Below, in pieces: positions 26,850 through 35,627 of a DNA stretch of 64,000 nucleotides. Source of the stretch: Ardenticatenaceae bacterium (lineage in GTDB: Bacteria > Chloroflexota > Anaerolineae > Promineifilales > Promineifilaceae); the NCBI GenBank assembly GCA_020634215.1, contig JACKCD010000028.1:12872-76871 (forward strand), in the 5' to 3' direction. Position 1 is the stretch's first letter, and each line of letters begins with the position of its first letter. The notes beneath the pieces were generated by a model. The model saw nothing but the letters and a program-made list of their open reading frames with translations, had not been told where the DNA came from and did not search any database. The position numbers and the translations under genes were made by a program.

Positions 26850-26934
26850 GTTCTTCTCTCCAAAAATCTACAAATTTTAATCTTAAGACGATTATAACAG
26901 ATAATCCCCAATTTTCCGCAAAACTTGGTAGATT

Positions 26935-28659
26935 CTAACGCGAAACCGCATCGGTTGGGCAAGCAATCACCACGTTTTCATAAAGCATAAACCAATCGGC
27001 CAAGGTGTGGTACCGATCACGAGGCGTGCGAATTTGCCCAATATCCAGCTTTTCAACCTCGCTCCGCACGGCATAGGTATGAACATGCTGGTAAAGCGAG
27101 AAAGCGGGTAAATCATTGTCAAACAGGCGCAAGAAAGTGTCATAAAACGGCCGTCTTTCAGCCACACTCCAAAGCTGCCGCGCACTCTCCAGCGACTCAC
27201 TGGCACGACGGTTGTTCCAGCCAGCATAGTTTTGCCCACGCACCATCGCCTCCTGACTCCAGAAATCATACAAGTCGGGGTCACCACCCAGCACCACATC
27301 AAACAAAGCCACATCAAAGGCTCGCTCAGCCAGCACCGACCGCAACGAGGCAACATCCGGCAAGAGTGTTAGCTCGACACCCACGCCAATCTCTGCCCAT
27401 TGTCGCGCAACTTCGGCGGCAATAGGCTGTTGTTGCTCCAACGCAGCCAACCGTAATTGCAGCAGCGCACCCTCTTTTTGCCGAGGCCCGCCATCTGCTA
27501 ACAAAACCCATCCCTGTATTTCAAGCTGGGAAACGGCCGTTTCCCGATCCCCATCTCCATACTGTGTCAGCAAATCTGGCTGATACGCCCAAGACGAGGG
27601 CAAATAAGGTCCTTCAAAGACAATCCCCTGCCCTTGCAGCACCCGATCCACCAGCAGATCGCGGTTCAGCCCCACCGCCAACGACCGCCGCATCTCCACC
27701 GTGTTCACTCCCCCTTGGGCGCTATTAGTCACATTAAACAGCAGCGTCGTATACCGCTCATCACGCGCCGTAAACAGTCGCGCTTGCGGCAGTGCCGCCA
27801 TCTCCGGCAAGGCCGAATCGGGCAAATGGTTCACTGCTTGCAGCGTCCCGGCGGCAAAATCGGCCAACATAGTGGCCTCATCGGGGTAAAAGCGGTAATC
27901 AATGGCATCCAACTGCACCCCTTGCGGCCAAACGGCCGGGCTGGGCAACAGACGCAAACGGCCGTTTTCTCGCCAGGAAACCGTTTCATCCACGCGCAGC
28001 GGCCCCGTACCTACGGGCGCATTGTTAAAGGGGTGGTTTGGCAGAGAAACGGCCGTTACCCCTTGCAGCAAATGAGCGGGCAGCAGCCCCCGCGTTGTCG
28101 CCGCCAAAAACGGCGCATACGGCTCCGACAGCACAAACTCCACCGTCATCGCGTCAATTTGGTTAATGGTCACCGACTGCCACAGCGTCTTCAAATCAGG
28201 CGAACCAGAAAATGCCTCATCCTGCATCAAGCTATAAGTATAAACCACATCAACGGCCGTTACCGGCTCCCCATCATGCCACTGCTTCCCCTCAAACAGC
28301 GCAAACCGTACCGTCCTGCCATCCTCGCCCACCACCCAACTGCCCAAATCCGGTACAAGCTGCCCCAATGCATCGTACCGCGTCAGCCCATCAAATAGCA
28401 GTGCCGAAATCTCGCGGTCAACTGGATTGCCATCGCTTAGCAACGGATTCAGATAACGAGGCACTCCCACAAACCCCTCTGCAAACACCCCACCCCGCAC
28501 CGGTACCTGAGCCTGGCAAACGGCAGACCCCGGAGCCACCTCGCCTGGAACCACCGTGCCCGAAGCCACCTCCCTCGGCACGGTCAATGACAGCAGCGAC
28601 AGCACCAGAGCAAAACCCAACACCGCCAGCAAAATCTGCCAACGAAGATTCACTTTCAT
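26935..28659 (-). CDS. Extracellular solute-binding protein, family 5 (peptide/nickel type)
   Basis: A 574-residue ABC-transporter binding protein of the oligopeptide class. An N-terminal hydrophobic segment (about residues 8-26) should export or anchor it. The SBP_bac_5 fold is shown by GVPRYLNPLLSDGNPVDREISALLFDGL (read in parts), LFEGKQWHDGEPVTAVDVVYTYSLM and the later APVGTGPLRV and YPDEATML segments. No permease or ATPase gene is adjacent, so it works with an unlinked transporter or stands alone. Five palindrome copies (three TAV, one NGR, one RP) make it one of the richest genes. A hairpin separates it from secG. Confidence 0.85.
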   Translation of the reverse strand: MKVNLRWQILLAVLGFALVLSLLSLTVPREVASGTVVPGEVAPGSAVCQAQVPVRGGVFAEGFVGVPRYLNPLLSDGNPVDREISALLFDGLTRYDALGQLVPDLGSWVVGEDGRTVRFALFEGKQWHDGEPVTAVDVVYTYSLMQDEAFSGSPDLKTLWQSVTINQIDAMTVEFVLSEPYAPFLAATTRGLLPAHLLQGVTAVSLPNHPFNNAPVGTGPLRVDETVSWRENGRLRLLPSPAVWPQGVQLDAIDYRFYPDEATMLADFAAGTLQAVNHLPDSALPEMAALPQARLFTARDERYTTLLFNVTNSAQGGVNTVEMRRSLAVGLNRDLLVDRVLQGQGIVFEGPYLPSSWAYQPDLLTQYGDGDRETAVSQLEIQGWVLLADGGPRQKEGALLQLRLAALEQQQPIAAEVARQWAEIGVGVELTLLPDVASLRSVLAERAFDVALFDVVLGGDPDLYDFWSQEAMVRGQNYAGWNNRRASESLESARQLWSVAERRPFYDTFLRLFDNDLPAFSLYQHVHTYAVRSEVEKLDIGQIRTPRDRYHTLADWFMLYENVVIACPTDAVSR

Positions 28660-28687
28660 ATAAAACGGTTAATCCCGATGATCAAAC

Positions 28688-28725
28688 AAAGCCAGCAGCA
28701 CCTCTTACAAGATGCTGCTGGCTTT
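28688..28725 (-). terminator. Hairpin terminator after secG
   Basis: AAAGCCAGCAGCA (28688-28700) pairs with TGCTGCTGGCTTT (28713-28725). On the minus strand it follows secG and is followed by a short T-rich stretch. It separates secG from the solute-binding protein gene. Confidence 0.75.
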
Positions 28726-28769
28726 GTCCCCGACAAAAGCAAACGGCTGCCTTTGCCCAGCGTATTCAA

Positions 28770-29021
28770 CTAAACAACCTGCCCCCAAGCCAAAAACGCC
28801 ATCAATGTGACAATAAAGAAAATAATTCCGGTAGCAATCGTAATGCGGTGCAGCGTTGCTTCCACCCCACGCCGCGTACGGAAACTACCGCTTTCACCAC
28901 TGCCACCCAAAAAGCCACCCAAATCGGCTCCCTTGGTTTGGATCAACACCAGAATCGTCAATGTAATTCCCAAAATAATCTCAGCTACACTTAGGTACGG
29001 AGCCCACGGTTGAAAGTTCAT
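28770..29021 (-). CDS. secG: Preprotein translocase subunit SecG
   Basis: An 83-residue membrane protein with two hydrophobic helices (AEIILGITLTILVLIQ and ITIATGIIFFIVTLMAFLAW) separated by the Gly-rich loop DLGGFLGGSGESGSFRTRRG, the standard SecG plan with its conserved LIQ-x-KG...GLGG...GS-like region. It assists SecYEG. AAGGAA lies upstream of the ATG at 29021. Tat and Sec genes thus lie close together here. No palindrome copy. Confidence 0.93.
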   Translation of the reverse strand: MNFQPWAPYLSVAEIILGITLTILVLIQTKGADLGGFLGGSGESGSFRTRRGVEATLHRITIATGIIFFIVTLMAFLAWGQVV

Positions 29022-29178
29022 AGCCGTTTCAATTCCTTTTCAAAAATTAATCTATTCAGCAACAGCATCATTGCAGAAAAATTCATTGTAAGCTATAAAG
29101 CAAGTTAAAAAACGTATTTTTTGCTTCCAAATTAGCCATTATAGCAGGTAATATGTCTTGCGTCGAATTCGGGCACCA

Positions 29179-29206
29179 TTGCCCGCACATAACCATGTGG
29201 TAAACT
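29179..29206 (+). promoter_or_regulatory. Candidate sigma-70-type promoter for the ABC transporter pair
   Basis: TTGCCC (29179-29184) and TAAACT (29201-29206) with 16 bases between; TG at 29198-29199 makes an extended -10. A small GTTGTC/GACAAC hairpin (about 29213-29227) lies between it and the GTG start at 29256. Confidence 0.45.
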
Positions 29207-29255
29207 ACACGCAGTTGTCAAGGACAACCTAAAATTAAACGTTAGCAGGCATTCC

Positions 29256-30128
29256 GTGATAGAAATCAACAGCGTCACCAAATCGTACTATTCGCTGACC
29301 GCACTCGATAACATTACTCTCAAAATTCCCCGTGGCGTAGTCCTGGGGCTGCTTGGCCCCAATGGTGCTGGCAAATCCACCCTTCTCAAACTGATTGCCG
29401 GGTTTCTTAAACCAGACAAAGGTATTATCAAACCACTGGGACGCGGGTGGCCGGTAATTGGCTACAAACCAGAACGGCTTCTTTTCCCAAACCATCTCAC
29501 CATTACACAGTATATGGAAACAGTTGCCGGGGTCAGCAATATTCCCTCCGAAGCCAGCGAAAAGGCAATTTACGACAGTCTGGCACAAGTAAATTTGGTC
29601 AATGAGGCCAACAGAAAAATTGGCGGGCTTTCACGTGGGATGCGGCAACGGTTGGGGTTGGCGCAGTCACTGCTGGGAGACCCGCCGCTGCTGCTGCTTG
29701 ACGAGCCATCAAATGGGCTTGACCCAACCGGGCAGGATGAGATGCGTCACTACATTCAGGCATTGCATCAGGCGGGTAAAACCATTGTCATTAGTTCCCA
29801 CCTGCTTTATGAGATTACGCAGGTTTGCACCCAGCTTATTATTTTGAATGAGGGACACATTCATTACCAAAACAGCATGTCAGAAGCATTGGCACTGCGC
29901 CCTTATGCCCTCATTCGCACGAATAATGATCTGGCTCCTGTGCGGGAGATGCTGCAAACGCTGCATCCCAGCATCCAAATTCAAAAAGACAGCCTAATTC
30001 TGCAAAATGAGGCGATTGAACTGCGCCGCCATATTTTGACCATGCTGCTCAATTTGGGGTATGACGTGGTGCATGTGGAGCAAAAACGGGTGACTTTGTC
30101 GGAAATTTATGCGGAGGCGATTCGATGA
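29256..30128 (+). CDS. ABC transporter ATP-binding protein
   Basis: A 290-residue ATPase with Walker A (GPNGAGKSTLLKL), Q-loop region, signature (GGLSRGMRQRLG), Walker B (LLLLDEPSNGLDP) and H-loop (VISSHLLYEI). The layout and C-terminal extension match export-type ATPases such as CcmA/NatA. GTG start at 29256. Its stop overlaps the permease start (ATGA at 30125-30128), so the two form a unit. Transported substrate unknown. No palindrome copy. Confidence 0.92.
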   Translation: MIEINSVTKSYYSLTALDNITLKIPRGVVLGLLGPNGAGKSTLLKLIAGFLKPDKGIIKPLGRGWPVIGYKPERLLFPNHLTITQYMETVAGVSNIPSEASEKAIYDSLAQVNLVNEANRKIGGLSRGMRQRLGLAQSLLGDPPLLLLDEPSNGLDPTGQDEMRHYIQALHQAGKTIVISSHLLYEITQVCTQLIILNEGHIHYQNSMSEALALRPYALIRTNNDLAPVREMLQTLHPSIQIQKDSLILQNEAIELRRHILTMLLNLGYDVVHVEQKRVTLSEIYAEAIR

Positions 30129-30955
30129 AACAGCGGGTATTGACAATGACGCGCTATTTGCTGCGAAGTTTGGCACTGTCATGGACGGGGATTATCTATT
30201 TGCTGCTCACGCTGGTCTATTGGCTTGTTTTCTTCCCGCCTCAGCAAAAAACGCCGGATAGTGATAACTATATTGTGATTATTGGCGTGTTTGGACCGGC
30301 GATGACGTTTTTAGTAGCTCTTTCGCTGACGACATTGGCAAATCAGGCGTACAATTATCCGCTGGTGGTACGGTTGGCAAGTCGAGTAGAGTATTTAACG
30401 GCCGTTCTCCTCGCCACCCTCCTCTTCTCCACCACCCTCCAGCTTCTTCTCGCCGTTCTCGCTCTCATCAGCGGCCCTGATCTCACATTAAGCCACATTG
30501 CCGAAATTCCCCCCATCTGGCTTGCCCCCAACATCCTGGCCGCCGTTCTCGCCATGCACGCCTCAGATTTTGTGACGGCCGGCTGGTCTCGCGTCTACAT
30601 CTTCGGCGTTCTCGCCATTTTCCTGCTGGGGCAAAGCAGCGGCAACTCCGTTAGCGGCTGGTTTGCCAACGCCCTAGAAAACATTGGCGAAATTTTTTGG
30701 CAGCAAAACTGGGTTTTTATGGGCAACCAATTTACCAAAGTCGCCGACTGGCTCACGGGCGACGGTACCAATAAGTTAGGAGGACTGTTTGGCTTTGTCT
30801 TCTGGCCGTTCCGCGCCATGGTTGAAGCCGTTTCACGCGGCTTCTTCACCCCCTCCGAAGCCCTAGCCCCCGCCATTATCCTGCTCTATGCCACCATCCT
30901 TTTCCTGCTGGCAGCCGACTTTTTTGCCACCAAAGATCTGTCACTGATTGAGTAG
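30125..30955 (+). CDS. ABC transporter permease, ABC-2 type
   Basis: A 276-residue membrane protein with about six hydrophobic helices, starting MKQRVLTMTRYLLRSLALSW. It lacks strong family-specific motifs but is translationally coupled to the ATPase gene, as for ABC-2 exporters. One palindrome copy (TAV) lies in the loop before the third helix. A GTAGCCGAG hairpin follows the stop. Confidence 0.75.
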   Translation: MKQRVLTMTRYLLRSLALSWTGIIYLLLTLVYWLVFFPPQQKTPDSDNYIVIIGVFGPAMTFLVALSLTTLANQAYNYPLVVRLASRVEYLTAVLLATLLFSTTLQLLLAVLALISGPDLTLSHIAEIPPIWLAPNILAAVLAMHASDFVTAGWSRVYIFGVLAIFLLGQSSGNSVSGWFANALENIGEIFWQQNWVFMGNQFTKVADWLTGDGTNKLGGLFGFVFWPFRAMVEAVSRGFFTPSEALAPAIILLYATILFLLAADFFATKDLSLIE

Positions 30956-30980
30956 CCGAGGATTGGCTCCCCTCGGCTAC
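30952..30980. terminator. Hairpin between convergent genes
   Basis: GTAGCCGAG (30952-30960) pairs with CTCGGCTAC (30972-30980). It starts inside the permease stop codon and lies between convergent genes, so it may end transcription from both. No T-run. Confidence 0.6.
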
Positions 30981-30989
30981 AGGCAAGCC

Positions 30990-31523
30990 TTAATCATCCT
31001 CATCCTCTTCATCCCAATTCGGAAAATACAAATTGTTTAGCGTCACAATCAGCCGTTCCGCCTCTGGCCGCCCCAACGAACGCCCAAACTCTGTGCGAAA
31101 CTGCCCATAGTGAAACGCTGGCGTACGCCGTTCCTCCAAATAGAAAAACGGGCTAACGTGCGCCATGTCGTAAAAGTCTGTTGTGCCCAGCAGCGACACC
31201 GGACGGCGAATAATGAGCGATTCCTTATTGATAAACAGAATCTCCCGATTTGCCAGCAGTGCCATCCACGGCTGCCACACCGCCCGCCGCCCCAAGCGAT
31301 AAAGAATAAACAGCAAAATCAGGAGCATAGTTGTAAAGACAAAAGCATACCGCTCCCCTGACAGTGCCGCCTCACGTATCATAAACATGATACCGCCCGC
31401 CAGCATCACTAGCCAAGCCAGCACCATGACGGTGTAGAGTACCACCAAAAACCAGTTTCGCTTAACCGGCAGCACAACTTTTAGACGCTCTGGCGTCTGC
31501 TCAAAATGAACATTGCTAATCAT
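30990..31523 (-). CDS. Uncharacterised two-helix membrane protein
   Basis: About 177 residues from ATG 31523 (MISNVHFEQTPERLKVVLPV). ATG 31532 is an equal alternative, while the longer frame up to 31757 would run antisense into murJ. Two membrane segments lie at about 25-50 and 60-80 (FLVVLYTVMVLAWLVMLAGG, FVFTTMLLILLFILY), followed by a cytoplasmic-looking PH-like region with a basic stretch (IRRPVSLL) and an acidic end (DEEDEDD). The layout resembles small bacterial PH/DUF membrane proteins, but no family was recognised. Divergent from murJ with about 90 bases between. Confidence 0.6.
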   Translation of the reverse strand: MISNVHFEQTPERLKVVLPVKRNWFLVVLYTVMVLAWLVMLAGGIMFMIREAALSGERYAFVFTTMLLILLFILYRLGRRAVWQPWMALLANREILFINKESLIIRRPVSLLGTTDFYDMAHVSPFFYLEERRTPAFHYGQFRTEFGRSLGRPEAERLIVTLNNLYFPNWDEEDEDD

Positions 31524-31611
31524 TGGTAACATGCCGCTAATTTTAGGCGATTCCAGCAAAAAAACACGGTCAACTTCCAAGCGGCACAGTTTTCGGCTAC
31601 AATCCCGCTCT

Positions 31612-33135
31612 ATGCGCCGCACAAAGCATTTGCTGCAATCATCTATTCTTGTCATCCTCTTTTTTGGCCTGGGCAAACTCACGGGGCTGGTTCGCACACG
31701 CCTGGTTAGCGTTACGTTTGGCACAGGCACTGCATTTGACGCCTTTACGGCTGCCAATCAGCTCCCCGAAGTCTTTTTTATCGTTATTGCCGGTGGCTCG
31801 CTGGCAGCAGCATTTATCCCTGTCTATTCCGCTTATCTACATGACAAGGGACAGCAAGCCGCTATGAAGCTGGCAAACACCGTGCTAACGCTGGTCATTG
31901 TCATCTTGGGGCTGCTTTCAGCCACGGGGGCGTTGTTTGCGCCATGGCTGACGCGCACCATTTTGGTACCCAATTTTGACCCGGCGACGCAGGCATTAAC
32001 GGCCGTTATCATGCGCGTCATCCTCATCCAAACCACCATCTTTGGCATCAGCGGTGTCCTAAGCAGCGTCTTAAACGCCCATCAGCATTTCGCCCTCCCC
32101 GCCCTGGCACCCATCGCTCTTGACATTGGCTATTGGCTCGGCCTTGTTTTCTTGGTGCCCTCGCAGGGGATTTTAGGGTTGGCATGGGGCACCGTCATTG
32201 GAGCCGTGCTGCATGTTGCCATTCAACTGCCCGCCCTGCTGCGCTATCGCTACCGCTACTGGCCGACGCTCAACCTGCGGCTGGAGGGCATGGGCGAAAT
32301 CATGCGGCTGATGGGGCCGCGCATCGTGACGCTGGGCGTAATCCAACTCTCAGACCTCTACATTGTGCGGCTGGCATCGGCCTTGCCACCCGGCTCCACC
32401 TCAGGCTACTTTTACGGCTTTGCCCTGATGCAGTTGCCAGAGACGCTGTTTGGCACGGCCATTGCCCTGGTGGTCTTTCCCACGCTGGCAGAGCTATTTA
32501 ATGAGGGGGACATGGCTGGGTTAAAACAAACGGCCGTTAACACCCTCAGTATCATCTGGACACTCACCATTCCTTGCGCCGCCGGGCTGGTACTGCTCGG
32601 CCAGCCAGCCATTTCCTTTCTGCTTGAAGGGGGCAACTTTACCGCCCAATCCACCCGCCTCGTTTATAGCATCCTTGTTGTATTCAGCGTTCGCATTGTC
32701 AGCGAAGCCACCCTGGAAGTTGTTGCCCGGCTGTTCTACGCCCGGCATAACACCCGCATCCCGATGTTTGCCTATCTCGGCTGGCTTGCCGTCACCGTTT
32801 TCCTAGCCTACCTCTTTGTTGACGATTGGGGCGTTGCTGGATTAGCACTCGCCACTACCGTCGCCTTCACCCTCCTCTCCGCCGTGCTGTTCTGGCTCAA
32901 CCATCGCGCCCTGGGCGATTTGTGGAACCGTCGGCTTGGCCTCAGTGCCGTTCGAGCCATTCTGGCTACGGCCGGCATGTCGCTGGTCATCGTTGCCATC
33001 AGTCAATTTGTCACCTCCCCCCTTCTCTTCCTCGCCGCTGGTACAGCTAGTGGCATCCTCAGCTACCTGCTGCTGAATCTGCTGCTTGGTGGTCAAGAGA
33101 TTCGCTATCTCATAACGCTGCTGCGGTGGTCATAG
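31612..33135 (+). CDS. murJ: Lipid II flippase MurJ
   Basis: A polytopic membrane protein of 507 residues with about 13-14 helices, of the MurJ/MviN group that flips lipid II for peptidoglycan synthesis. Family segments: LGKLTGLVRTRLVSVTFG near the start, FDAFTAANQLPEVFF, GGSLAAAFIPVYS, the ALPPGSTSGYFYGFALMQLPETLFG helix pair (read in parts) and FYARHNTRIP. The ATG at 31612 (MRRTKHLLQSS) gives the normal N-terminus; an in-frame start at 31513 would add an unrelated tail. Two palindrome copies, both TAV, fall in loops. A sugar-lipid flippase role is possible. Confidence 0.9.
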   Translation: MRRTKHLLQSSILVILFFGLGKLTGLVRTRLVSVTFGTGTAFDAFTAANQLPEVFFIVIAGGSLAAAFIPVYSAYLHDKGQQAAMKLANTVLTLVIVILGLLSATGALFAPWLTRTILVPNFDPATQALTAVIMRVILIQTTIFGISGVLSSVLNAHQHFALPALAPIALDIGYWLGLVFLVPSQGILGLAWGTVIGAVLHVAIQLPALLRYRYRYWPTLNLRLEGMGEIMRLMGPRIVTLGVIQLSDLYIVRLASALPPGSTSGYFYGFALMQLPETLFGTAIALVVFPTLAELFNEGDMAGLKQTAVNTLSIIWTLTIPCAAGLVLLGQPAISFLLEGGNFTAQSTRLVYSILVVFSVRIVSEATLEVVARLFYARHNTRIPMFAYLGWLAVTVFLAYLFVDDWGVAGLALATTVAFTLLSAVLFWLNHRALGDLWNRRLGLSAVRAILATAGMSLVIVAISQFVTSPLLFLAAGTASGILSYLLLNLLLGGQEIRYLITLLRWS

Positions 33136-33156
33136 CAAGGCCATTCTCGAATACTT

Positions 33157-33168
33157 GAACGATTGTTC
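33157..33168. promoter_or_regulatory. SOS box (LexA/DinR-type operator) upstream of recA
   Basis: Perfect GAAC-GATT-GTTC palindrome, matching the gram-positive GAAC-N4-GTTC consensus. It lies 18 bases upstream of the -35 of the recA promoter. A half-matching GAACAAACGTGC follows at about 33199. Confidence 0.8.
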
Positions 33169-33186
33169 AATTTCCCATATCCAGCA

Positions 33187-33215
33187 TTGACTTTGAAGAA
33201 CAAACGTGCTACAAT
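33187..33215 (+). promoter_or_regulatory. Promoter of recA
   Basis: TTGACT (33187-33192) and TACAAT (33210-33215) separated by 17 bases, close to sigma-70 consensus. The leader to the ATG at 33332 is about 110 bases and contains a palindrome copy at about 33281. Confidence 0.8.
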
Positions 33216-33331
33216 CTGTTCTATCTTACCCAAACAAACAGATTCAGTAGATGCTCCCTTTGCCAAGCGACCGGCACAAAACGGCCGTTTTTGCTTGCTG
33301 CTTTGTGGTGCAAACAGTAGGAGAAACAACC

Positions 33332-34387
33332 ATGGCAAGTAAATCATCGGATAACGGCCGTTTAGCAACCCTTGAAAAAACCTTGGATACTATCACCAAA
33401 CGATATGGCGAAGGCACCATCATGCGTTTAGGCGAAGCCACAAACCTCAACATCGAATCCATCCCCACCGGTGCCCTCTCCCTCGACATCGCCCTGGGCA
33501 TTGGCGGCGTGCCGCGTGGCCGCATCATCGAAATCTACGGCCCCGAATCATCCGGTAAAACTACCCTTTGCCAGCACATCATCGCCGAGGCGCAAAAACG
33601 GGGTGGCGTGTGCGCCTTTATTGACATGGAACATGCCCTCGACCCCACTTATGCGGCTCGCTGCGGCGTAGACATCAACAACCTCTATATCTCCCAACCC
33701 GACACCGGTGAACAAGCACTCGAAATTGCTGATGCGCTTATTCGCTCTGGCACCATGGATGTGGTGGTTGTAGACTCCGTAGCCGCCCTTGTGCCCCGCG
33801 CTGAAATCGAAGGCGACATGGGTGACTCCCACGTCGGTTTACAAGCTCGCCTCATGTCGCAAGCACTTCGCAAATTGGCTGGTGCCATCAAGCAAACCAA
33901 CACCGTCGTCATCTTCACCAATCAACTCCGCATGAAAATCGGCGTTATGTTTGGCAACCCCGAAACCACAACCGGCGGCAACGCACTCAAATTTTATGCC
34001 TCAGTCCGCCTCGATATCCGCCGCATTCAATCTATCAAAGCCGGTGGCGACATCATTGGTAACCGCACCCGTGTTAAGGTCAAGAAAAACAAGGTCGCGC
34101 CACCTTTCCTGGAATGCGAATTCGACATCATGTACAACGAGGGCATTTCCTTCTCTGGCGATTTGCTCGACCTGGCAACTGAATATGAAATCGTTTCCAA
34201 GCGGGGTGCCTATTTCCGCTATGGCGAAACCATGCTTGGTCAAGGGCGGGAAAACGCTAAGCTGTTCCTCATGGAAAACCCAGCCATGATGGACGAACTG
34301 GAATACCTTGTACGCAAAACAGCCGGCCTACCGATTGGTGAATTTGAGGCAGTGGGCGCAGAAACGGTCGTTGAAGAAGCTTTCTAA
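33332..34387 (+). CDS. recA: Recombinase RecA
   Basis: A 351-residue strand-exchange ATPase and SOS co-protease. Walker A is GPESSGKT, Walker B VVVVDSVAAL, loop 1 EIEGDMGDSHVG, and loop 2 with NQLRMKIGVMFGNPETTTGGNALKF (read in parts). The C-terminus is short and ends in an acidic stretch. The ATG at 33332 has GGAG upstream; the longer frame from 33251 crosses the leader. A palindrome copy lies at codons 7-9 (DNGRL), in the variable N-terminal arm, and none lies in the conserved core. Confidence 0.97.
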   Translation: MASKSSDNGRLATLEKTLDTITKRYGEGTIMRLGEATNLNIESIPTGALSLDIALGIGGVPRGRIIEIYGPESSGKTTLCQHIIAEAQKRGGVCAFIDMEHALDPTYAARCGVDINNLYISQPDTGEQALEIADALIRSGTMDVVVVDSVAALVPRAEIEGDMGDSHVGLQARLMSQALRKLAGAIKQTNTVVIFTNQLRMKIGVMFGNPETTTGGNALKFYASVRLDIRRIQSIKAGGDIIGNRTRVKVKKNKVAPPFLECEFDIMYNEGISFSGDLLDLATEYEIVSKRGAYFRYGETMLGQGRENAKLFLMENPAMMDELEYLVRKTAGLPIGEFEAVGAETVVEEAF

Positions 34388-34412
34388 CAACTAAACCACA
34401 CTAACCCACCAA

Positions 34413-34458
34413 ACCCACCAAATAGCGGCATCCTCCAGCTATTTGGTGGGTCTTTTTT
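34413..34458 (+). terminator. Rho-independent terminator of recA
   Basis: ACCCACCAAATAGC (34413-34426) pairs perfectly with GCTATTTGGTGGGT (34438-34451), followed by CTTTTTTT. Confidence 0.95.
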
Positions 34459-34492
34459 TGCAAACTCATTTGTGAAAAGTAGCGCAAAAGGG

Positions 34493-34520
34493 TTGACAGC
34501 CCCTATGGGCTTGCTATAAT
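34493..34520 (+). promoter_or_regulatory. Strong promoter of the S1-domain gene
   Basis: Consensus TTGACA (34493-34498) and TATAAT (34515-34520), 16 bases apart, with TG at 34512-34513 making an extended -10. The leader to ATG 34638 is about 110 bases. Confidence 0.9.
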
Positions 34521-34637
34521 AATGAATTGTCTTTAGGAGTTATATTAGTGTTCTGCCCCCATACAAGTGTTGACAACTTATCTCATAAAGAGCGCGGAGC
34601 GCAGACACCACAAATCCCTGCGTAGGAGAAAGTTGTG

Positions 34638-35582
34638 ATGAGTGAAGAGTTAATCGAACAAGAAGCCACAGAGGAAACCCCGGCCACCACAGACGCGGAA
34701 ACCTCGACCGATGCTGTTGTTGAAGAAACTACAGCACCGGAGGCACCCATTGCTGAAGCTGTTGACGATGTCGCCGATGAAGCGGATGCTGAGACCGATG
34801 AAGCAGATGCCGAAAACGATGGCCCCGTTACCGGCCTTGCCAGCCTCAAACGCAAAATGAAACTCACGGGCACAGTCACCCGCCTTGAGCTTTATGGGGC
34901 GTTCATTGATGTCGGTCTTGATACCAATGCTTTAATCCACATTTCCAAACTTGGCAAAGAACACGTCAACCGCGTTTCAGATGTTCTTTCTGTTGGTCAA
35001 GAAGTAACCGTTTGGGTGGAAAAAGTTGACCCTGCCCGCAAGCAGATCATGGTAACCATGATTGAACCTTTGGGCGTTGAGTGGCGCGACCTCAAAAATG
35101 GTCAGACCTATACTGGCACCATCACCCGCTTGGAAAATTATGGCGCATTTGTCAACATTGGTGCCGAACGGGAAGGGTTAGTTCATATTAGTGAACTGAG
35201 CCACGACTATGTCAAACAGCCAAGCGAAGTCGTTAATGTCGGCGATGAGGTGCAGGTGCAGGTTCTTGGCTTTAGCAAGCGGAAGCGCCGCATTGATCTC
35301 AGCATGAAGGCCTTGATGGAAAAGCCAACCATCGAACAAATTTTGGCTCCTACACATCAGCCAGAGCCTGTCAGCTATGATTACCCTGAAGAGGAAGAAA
35401 TTGACGAAGACGTACCAACCGCTATGGAATACGCTCTACGGAAAGCGTTCGGGCAGGATATGGAATATGATGGTCGTCGGGGCAAGAAACGGGGTGGGAA
35501 GAAAAAGAAGCAGCGCCGGGAACGCAGCCGGTCACAGCAGGAAGCACTGTTGGAACGCACCCTTTATTCCCGGATGGATTAG
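34638..35582 (+). CDS. S1 RNA-binding domain protein, ribosomal protein S1-like
   Basis: A 314-residue protein. The first about 65 residues are very acidic (Glu/Asp/Ala-rich). Two S1 (OB-fold) domains follow, about 72-145 (GTVTRLELYGAFIDVGL...) and 158-232 (GTITRLENYGAFVNIG...GLVHISELS), and the C-terminus is strongly basic (KKRGGKKKKQRRERSRSQ). True S1 has four to six repeats, so this is a short form as in gram-positive YpfD-like proteins. It probably binds mRNA or the 30S subunit. The start is ATG 34638 (GTG 34635 is adjacent) with GGAG before it. Strong promoter and terminator imply high expression. No palindrome copy. Confidence 0.88.
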   Translation: MSEELIEQEATEETPATTDAETSTDAVVEETTAPEAPIAEAVDDVADEADAETDEADAENDGPVTGLASLKRKMKLTGTVTRLELYGAFIDVGLDTNALIHISKLGKEHVNRVSDVLSVGQEVTVWVEKVDPARKQIMVTMIEPLGVEWRDLKNGQTYTGTITRLENYGAFVNIGAEREGLVHISELSHDYVKQPSEVVNVGDEVQVQVLGFSKRKRRIDLSMKALMEKPTIEQILAPTHQPEPVSYDYPEEEEIDEDVPTAMEYALRKAFGQDMEYDGRRGKKRGGKKKKQRRERSRSQQEALLERTLYSRMD

Positions 35583-35584
35583 AT

Positions 35585-35620
35585 GAAAAAAAGCTCTACG
35601 GAAACCGTAGAGCTTTTTTA
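35585..35620 (+). terminator. Rho-independent terminator of the S1-domain gene
   Basis: AAAAAAAGCTCTACGG (35585-35600) pairs with CCGTAGAGCTTTTTTA (about 35603-35618), with a T-run. The IS66-type element inserted just past it. Confidence 0.93.
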
Positions 35621-35627
35621 TTTTCGG

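Noticed and set aside
26935..28659. Solute-binding gene as part of the tat operon
   Set aside because: It has its own start, is separated by about 85 bases from tatA, and its signal lacks a twin-arginine motif; a shared transcript is possible but not shown.
31524..31757. N-terminal extension of the minus-strand membrane protein into murJ
   Set aside because: It would be antisense to the conserved murJ N-terminus and has no family similarity.
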